A stretch of DNA of 64,000 nucleotides from Crocinitomicaceae bacterium (GTDB taxonomy: Bacteria > Bacteroidota > Bacteroidia > Flavobacteriales_D > Crocinitomicaceae). Within the stretch, counting starts at the first letter, position 1, and each line of letters starts with the position of its first letter. Where the stretch lies: NCBI GenBank assembly GCA_020436025.1, contig JAGQYP010000003.1, positions 1 to 64,000 on the forward strand, written 5' to 3'. Shown here one piece after another: positions 60,924-64,000 of this stretch. The position numbers and the translations under genes are program-made. The notes below the pieces were generated by a model. The model worked only from the letters and a program-made list of their open reading frames with translations, searched no databases and was not told the DNA's origin.

Positions 60924-61991
60924 GTGAAAAAGAAGCTTTCAGATAAAGATTTTTCGGATTATTTCTCTGGGAAGATGAATGATCGCCAGGCACATGAGTT
61001 TGAAGCTCGTGCAACGGATGATGATTTTATCTCAGACGCAACCGATGGCTATTTGGATCATCCTGAAGGACTGGAAAAATTGGGTGAATTGAAATCCAAA
61101 TTTTATGAAAAAAATAAAATTTCATCTGGCTTTTCATCGAAGTCCATCCTCATCTTATCCTCAGCTGCACTATTATTTGTTGTTTTCTCCGTTATTCTTG
61201 TGACCAAATGGAATACTCCTGAAAAGAATGTTCTGACTGCCGAAAACACAGATATCAAGAAAGATCCAAAATCAATGGATACAACAACTCAGGTTCAGTC
61301 TGAAATCCCGAAAGATCCCATCACAGAGGAAGCTAGAATTATAGAACAAGAAAAACCAGTAACTCCGGAAAAAGTGATTATTGTTCAGAAGGAGATTAAA
61401 GAATATGAAGAAGAGTTACCGATTGAAAAATTAGAGAAGAAAAATGTCTTAACACTCGACATCAATAACAAGGAGAAAAAAATCCAAAAGAAGAAAATTG
61501 CCTATTTGTATTTAGCTGATTTTAAAGTGGCAGATTATTCTGAGATTTATCGTAATAGTCAGTTGCCACAAGACGAACTCGGAGGGCTTCCAGCAGAATT
61601 CGAAAAAGAAAAAAGAATCATGGAGGGAGACAAACCCAAAATGATTGCCTATGAAGATTATCTGGAATCAGCTTTAAGACTGCTTAAAAAAGAAGATTTA
61701 GCTGAATCAATCCAAATGCTTGAAAAAATTGGAAAAACATTCCCGAACGATTTAAACGCTAGTTTTTATCAAGGAATTGCTTATTTCAATTTGAAAGATT
61801 ATGAAAATGCCCAGCTACATTTCACAGAAGCTTTATCTGCCCCTTATTTTATATTTGATGATGAGTCTGAATGGTATCTTTATCTCTGCAAAAAAGCCTT
61901 GGGACAAAAATCAGAAGCTTCCCAAATTTTAAAAAGAATAAAAGATCGAAAAGGGTTTTACTTCGAAAGAGCTTTGAAGGAAAAAATTTAA
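60924..61991 (+). CDS. Probable anti-sigma/TPR membrane protein
   Basis: The 355-residue protein starts at GTG 60924. The N-terminus (DFSDYFSGKMNDRQAHEFEARATDDDFISDATDGYLDHP, about 7-46) resembles the cytoplasmic anti-sigma motif found beside ECF sigma factors in Bacteroidota (YF/LxGxMxxxExxxFExxxxxDxFxxDAxDGY). A membrane helix (about 70-92) and a long charged, Pro-rich periplasmic linker follow. The end is a TPR-like domain (about 245-350; FPNDLNASFYQGIAYFNLKDYENAQLHFTEALS). It likely holds the sigma factor at the membrane until a signal is sensed. This is inferred from order and layout. Confidence 0.7.
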   Translation: MKKKLSDKDFSDYFSGKMNDRQAHEFEARATDDDFISDATDGYLDHPEGLEKLGELKSKFYEKNKISSGFSSKSILILSSAALLFVVFSVILVTKWNTPEKNVLTAENTDIKKDPKSMDTTTQVQSEIPKDPITEEARIIEQEKPVTPEKVIIVQKEIKEYEEELPIEKLEKKNVLTLDINNKEKKIQKKKIAYLYLADFKVADYSEIYRNSQLPQDELGGLPAEFEKEKRIMEGDKPKMIAYEDYLESALRLLKKEDLAESIQMLEKIGKTFPNDLNASFYQGIAYFNLKDYENAQLHFTEALSAPYFIFDDESEWYLYLCKKALGQKSEASQILKRIKDRKGFYFERALKEKI

Positions 61992-62506
61992 GTTGACCTG
62001 ATTTCCCCTTTGTATTTTTTCAATTGTTTTTTTAACCGTCTTTTTGCCTTGGAGTTTGGACCACGGTAATGTTTAATCACCTTTTTCCGAATAGATTGAA
62101 ATGAAATGGGTTCTCCTTTTAGAAAGTTATAATAGGCCCATACGATCGTTGCCTTTATAGCTTGAGTATCGTAAATCTTTTTACCGGCAAAGTACTGAAC
62201 CGTAGGAGAAAATATACTTTCAAGTCCAAAATCTCTTCGGATGTAATAGTCAAAAAATAATGGACCTCCTTGGCTTAATGTATCTGTATTTGCATTCAAA
62301 AGAAGAGAATCTGTACGTTCATTTCCTGAAATAGCAATCAAGACTTCCTTAAAATTACTTGGAATAAAATTGGAAAACTGCATAAATGCCGATCCGGATG
62401 CGTAATGGATTTTTTCTCTTTCTTCCTTTGAAAACTCAATGGCATCTTTCTGACTAAAGGAAATAATTGGAAAGCAACAAAGTAAAGGTAATAGCCAATT
62501 TTTCAT
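61988..62506 (-). CDS. Secreted protein, unknown function
   Basis: The 172-residue protein has a signal peptide (1-18, IISFSQ). The remainder contains INGNERTDSL-like EVLIAISGNERTDSLLLNANTDTLSQGG and a C-terminal very basic stretch (RKKVIKHYRGPNSKAKRRLKKQLKKYKG split). I recognise no family. It overlaps the anti-sigma-like gene tail to tail by four bases and the upstream MORN gene by four bases, so it is the last gene of a minus-strand pair. Confidence 0.55.
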   Translation of the reverse strand: MKNWLLPLLCCFPIISFSQKDAIEFSKEEREKIHYASGSAFMQFSNFIPSNFKEVLIAISGNERTDSLLLNANTDTLSQGGPLFFDYYIRRDFGLESIFSPTVQYFAGKKIYDTQAIKATIVWAYYNFLKGEPISFQSIRKKVIKHYRGPNSKAKRRLKKQLKKYKGEIRST

Positions 62507-62880
62507 TTAAAAACATTTTGATCAATCACTAGTCCATCTTCGAAAATGACAAATTTATCTTCATATACAAGCCATTTTCCTTGTTTCATGCCTTTCTTAT
62601 ACATGCCTCTTTCCATAATGTTTCCATCTAAATCATAGAAAGTCCATTCCCCATTTCTCTTTCCTTTTTTATAAAGTCCTTTTGCATACAAGCGTCCTTT
62701 TTCATCAAACAAAACCCATTGCCCATGAGGAATGACCCCTTTCAAGTTGCCAAAAGCTTCTAAATACCCCTTTTCAGGATGGTAACATTGTACGTTATAG
62801 TCAGAAGAATCGATCTCAATTTTTTGAGAATAAGCCGATAAACCAACAAAAAATATAAAAGAAAGGTAAAATCGAAACAT
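62503..62880 (-). CDS. Small secreted MORN-repeat protein
   Basis: The 125-residue protein has a signal peptide (1-18, SAYSQ) and three MORN-like units: KGVIPHGQWVLFDEKGRLYAKGL, YKKGKRNGEWTFYDLDGNIMERG and MYKKGMKQGKWLVYEDKF (each shown whole or in part, about 47-110). It resembles the larger protein at 58627 in repeat type. The function is unknown. It is coupled to the downstream 172-residue gene by a four-base overlap. Confidence 0.75.
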   Translation of the reverse strand: MFRFYLSFIFFVGLSAYSQKIEIDSSDYNVQCYHPEKGYLEAFGNLKGVIPHGQWVLFDEKGRLYAKGLYKKGKRNGEWTFYDLDGNIMERGMYKKGMKQGKWLVYEDKFVIFEDGLVIDQNVFK

Positions 62881-62932
62881 ACCAATGTAACGCTCAAAAA
62901 GCTGAATCGTTACATTGGAAATGATCGAAATA

Positions 62933-63271
62933 TTATGATTTTACGCTAGCAATCAAATAGATTAATCCAAAAAGAATAGGCCCTAAAATCAGCCAACCCC
63001 AAACATATTTGAACTTGAATTTACCGTTCATTTGAGATTTGGCTTTTCTAAAATTTGCATCACTAGACTTCGCCTTCAATTGTGCGTCGCATTCAGGACA
63101 GGTAATGTAATATTTCTTTGAAGAAGGAAATAAAGGCAATCCATAAAGGAGAAAATATCCTTGATCAAAACTATAGATTGCTTTTGTCTTCTTGGAGCAG
63201 ATTTTACATTCCTCTTCACTGACACTTTCTACCTCTGCCAAGCGGTCGTATTTGGTTCCCCAGGAAATCAT
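62933..63271 (-). CDS. Zinc-ribbon membrane protein
   Basis: The 112-residue protein has two CxxC pairs (EECKICSKK at about 20-28 and ITCPECDAQ at about 56-64) that can form a zinc ribbon. A C-terminal hydrophobic helix follows (about 90-108, WGWLILGPILFGLIYLIAS). It resembles the zinc-ribbon_15 group of small membrane proteins. It sits directly beside the 147-residue gene with no gap, suggesting an operon. No function known. Confidence 0.7.
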   Translation of the reverse strand: MISWGTKYDRLAEVESVSEEECKICSKKTKAIYSFDQGYFLLYGLPLFPSSKKYYITCPECDAQLKAKSSDANFRKAKSQMNGKFKFKYVWGWLILGPILFGLIYLIASVKS

Positions 63272-63715
63272 CTATTGACCGTGAAAAGCTCTGAATTCTT
63301 TACTCTTCCCTTTTCCCTTTGCCATGATCGAAGACCAATTGGTTCCACCGGTACTCATTCTTAAAGTATGCTTCCCTAAAAACCCTTTAAACTTGAATGA
63401 TTTTTTTTCTGATATTCTATGAACGTATTTCTCATCATCCTCCAATAATGCCATCATGGATTTCTCCAAATCTGCAGGAGTTTCTGAAGCGGCTATCAAA
63501 TCTGCTACACCTTGTTCAATAGACTTACCTTCAAACAATTTATGTGTTTTGATTGTATTCAAGACCACAAACATTCCAACTGTTTTCTTTGGAACATAGA
63601 ATACATAATCTTTAGTAGAAACAACACATACATCCACTTGTTTCATAGGTTGCTTCGAATTCATCATTAATCCGCTTTCATAAAAAACGTAATCCTGGTT
63701 TTCAGTTAATGCCAT
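63272..63715 (-). CDS. Uncharacterised protein
   Basis: The 147-residue protein has no signal peptide and no recognised family. It is of mixed composition, with VDVCVVSTKDYVFYVPKKTVGMFVVLNTIKTHKLF at about 27-61 and a basic end (KGFLGKHTLRMSTGGTNWSSIMAKGKGKSKEF). It starts at ATG 63715, and its stop abuts the start of the zinc-ribbon gene. The coding potential is supported by the uninterrupted frame and clean boundaries only. Confidence 0.5.
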   Translation of the reverse strand: MALTENQDYVFYESGLMMNSKQPMKQVDVCVVSTKDYVFYVPKKTVGMFVVLNTIKTHKLFEGKSIEQGVADLIAASETPADLEKSMMALLEDDEKYVHRISEKKSFKFKGFLGKHTLRMSTGGTNWSSIMAKGKGKSKEFRAFHGQ

Positions 63716-63754
63716 TTGAGTATTTTTTTAAATTTCAATTATTATGGCTTTAAT

Positions 63755-64000
63755 TTAGGATAAATTTTCAGATATCCTTTCTAGAGATTTTAAAATATTT
63801 CGAGACCTTGCGGCCAAAGCAGGAGAATAATTTTTTTCCCCATTTTCAATAACTCCTTTCAATTCTGTGGCCAACTCTGGATATTTCTTACAATACATAA
63901 ATAGAATCTGCATAGCGTGTACTTTCACGGCTATTTCATAATCTAGTTTGATCAGATAATGAAAACACAAATCAATCCATTCCGATTCATTCTTTTGAGG
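63755..64000 (-). CDS. Helical repeat protein, 5' end beyond the window
   Basis: The frame is open to the window edge, so the protein is longer than the 81 residues visible. An internal TTG at 63970 should not be taken as its start, because the frame continues upstream with PQKNESEWID. The visible part is helical and HEAT-like (VKVHAMQILFMYCKKYPELATELKGVIENGEKN, ALAARSRNILKSLERI). It resembles a short Bacteroidota family related to DNA-alkylation-repair or HEAT proteins, but it cannot be assigned. Confidence 0.65.
   Translation of the reverse strand, partial: PQKNESEWIDLCFHYLIKLDYEIAVKVHAMQILFMYCKKYPELATELKGVIENGEKNYSPALAARSRNILKSLERISENLS

Noticed and set aside
1..64000. Prophage, integrative element or secretion-effector island
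   Set aside because: No integrase, transposase, capsid or polymorphic-toxin motif was found; codon use looks even across the window.

Overview
The window is a low-GC (about 35-37% by eye) chromosomal segment of a Bacteroidota bacterium, most likely order Flavobacteriales. The evidence is a GldJ-type gliding lipoprotein next to murF, a PorE-like OmpA protein, a complete Bat operon, a lipidated TamA homologue (TamL type), a short RpoD-type primary sigma factor, SpoIIE phosphatases fused to TPR or propeller sensors, almost no Shine-Dalgarno sequences, and several -7 boxes of the form TAnnTTTG. I see no rRNA, prophage, insertion sequence with transposase, CRISPR array or biosynthetic cluster.

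Layout. 1-3.7 kb: probable tail of PorV, gldJ, murF, tRNA-Gly(TCC). 3.8-12.7 kb: an SRPBCC protein, then an eight-gene translationally coupled operon (moxR, a DUF58 gene, a BatD-like membrane gene, batA, batB, batC, batD, batE). 12.9-19.4 kb: PorE-like and TPR proteins, a lipoprotein, a GNAT-like gene overlapping miaA. 19.4-26.6 kb: a TPR-SpoIIE phosphatase, an L,D-transpeptidase, a glycosyltransferase, an ECF sigma factor, a rhodanese. 26.6-32.9 kb (mostly minus): two beta-barrels, folD, an NlpC/P60 protein, a DinB protein, an MFS transporter, ffh. 33-37.3 kb (plus): a FemAB-like protein, upp, a membrane protein, a YjjG-like HAD phosphatase, a cysteine-less flavoprotein disulfide reductase homologue. 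37.3-46.7 kb: a four-helix-bundle gene between inverted heptad arrays, rpoD, a large repeat region, pnp, rpsO, accD, fbaB, tamL. 46.7-56.8 kb: a SpoU methyltransferase, a secreted FAD protein, a lytic transglycosylase, a propeller-SpoIIE phosphatase, rel, two small genes. 56.9-64 kb: tRNA-His with a GIY-YIG nuclease cassette, pfkA, MORN proteins, an ECF sigma factor with its probable membrane partner, and a row of small unknown genes cut by the window end.

Most genes are core housekeeping, envelope and gliding/type 9 secretion functions. The unusual content is between the genes. At least nine intergenic spots carry arrays of degenerate 7-bp (sometimes 8-bp) units in strict phase. Each array has its own consensus, and most begin at or just after a stop codon. 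Two arrays also contain hairpin modules recurring every 85-86 bp (around 23.6 kb and 38.9-39.3 kb). One heptad family forms the inverted repeats around a four-helix-bundle (S23/Avd-like) gene. Separately, a GIY-YIG nuclease gene lies between two copies of the tRNA-His 3' end plus its terminator. These two cassettes and the heptad arrays are the best candidates for an undescribed system. Motif and repeat calls were made by eye without database searches, and family names rest on recognisable motifs.
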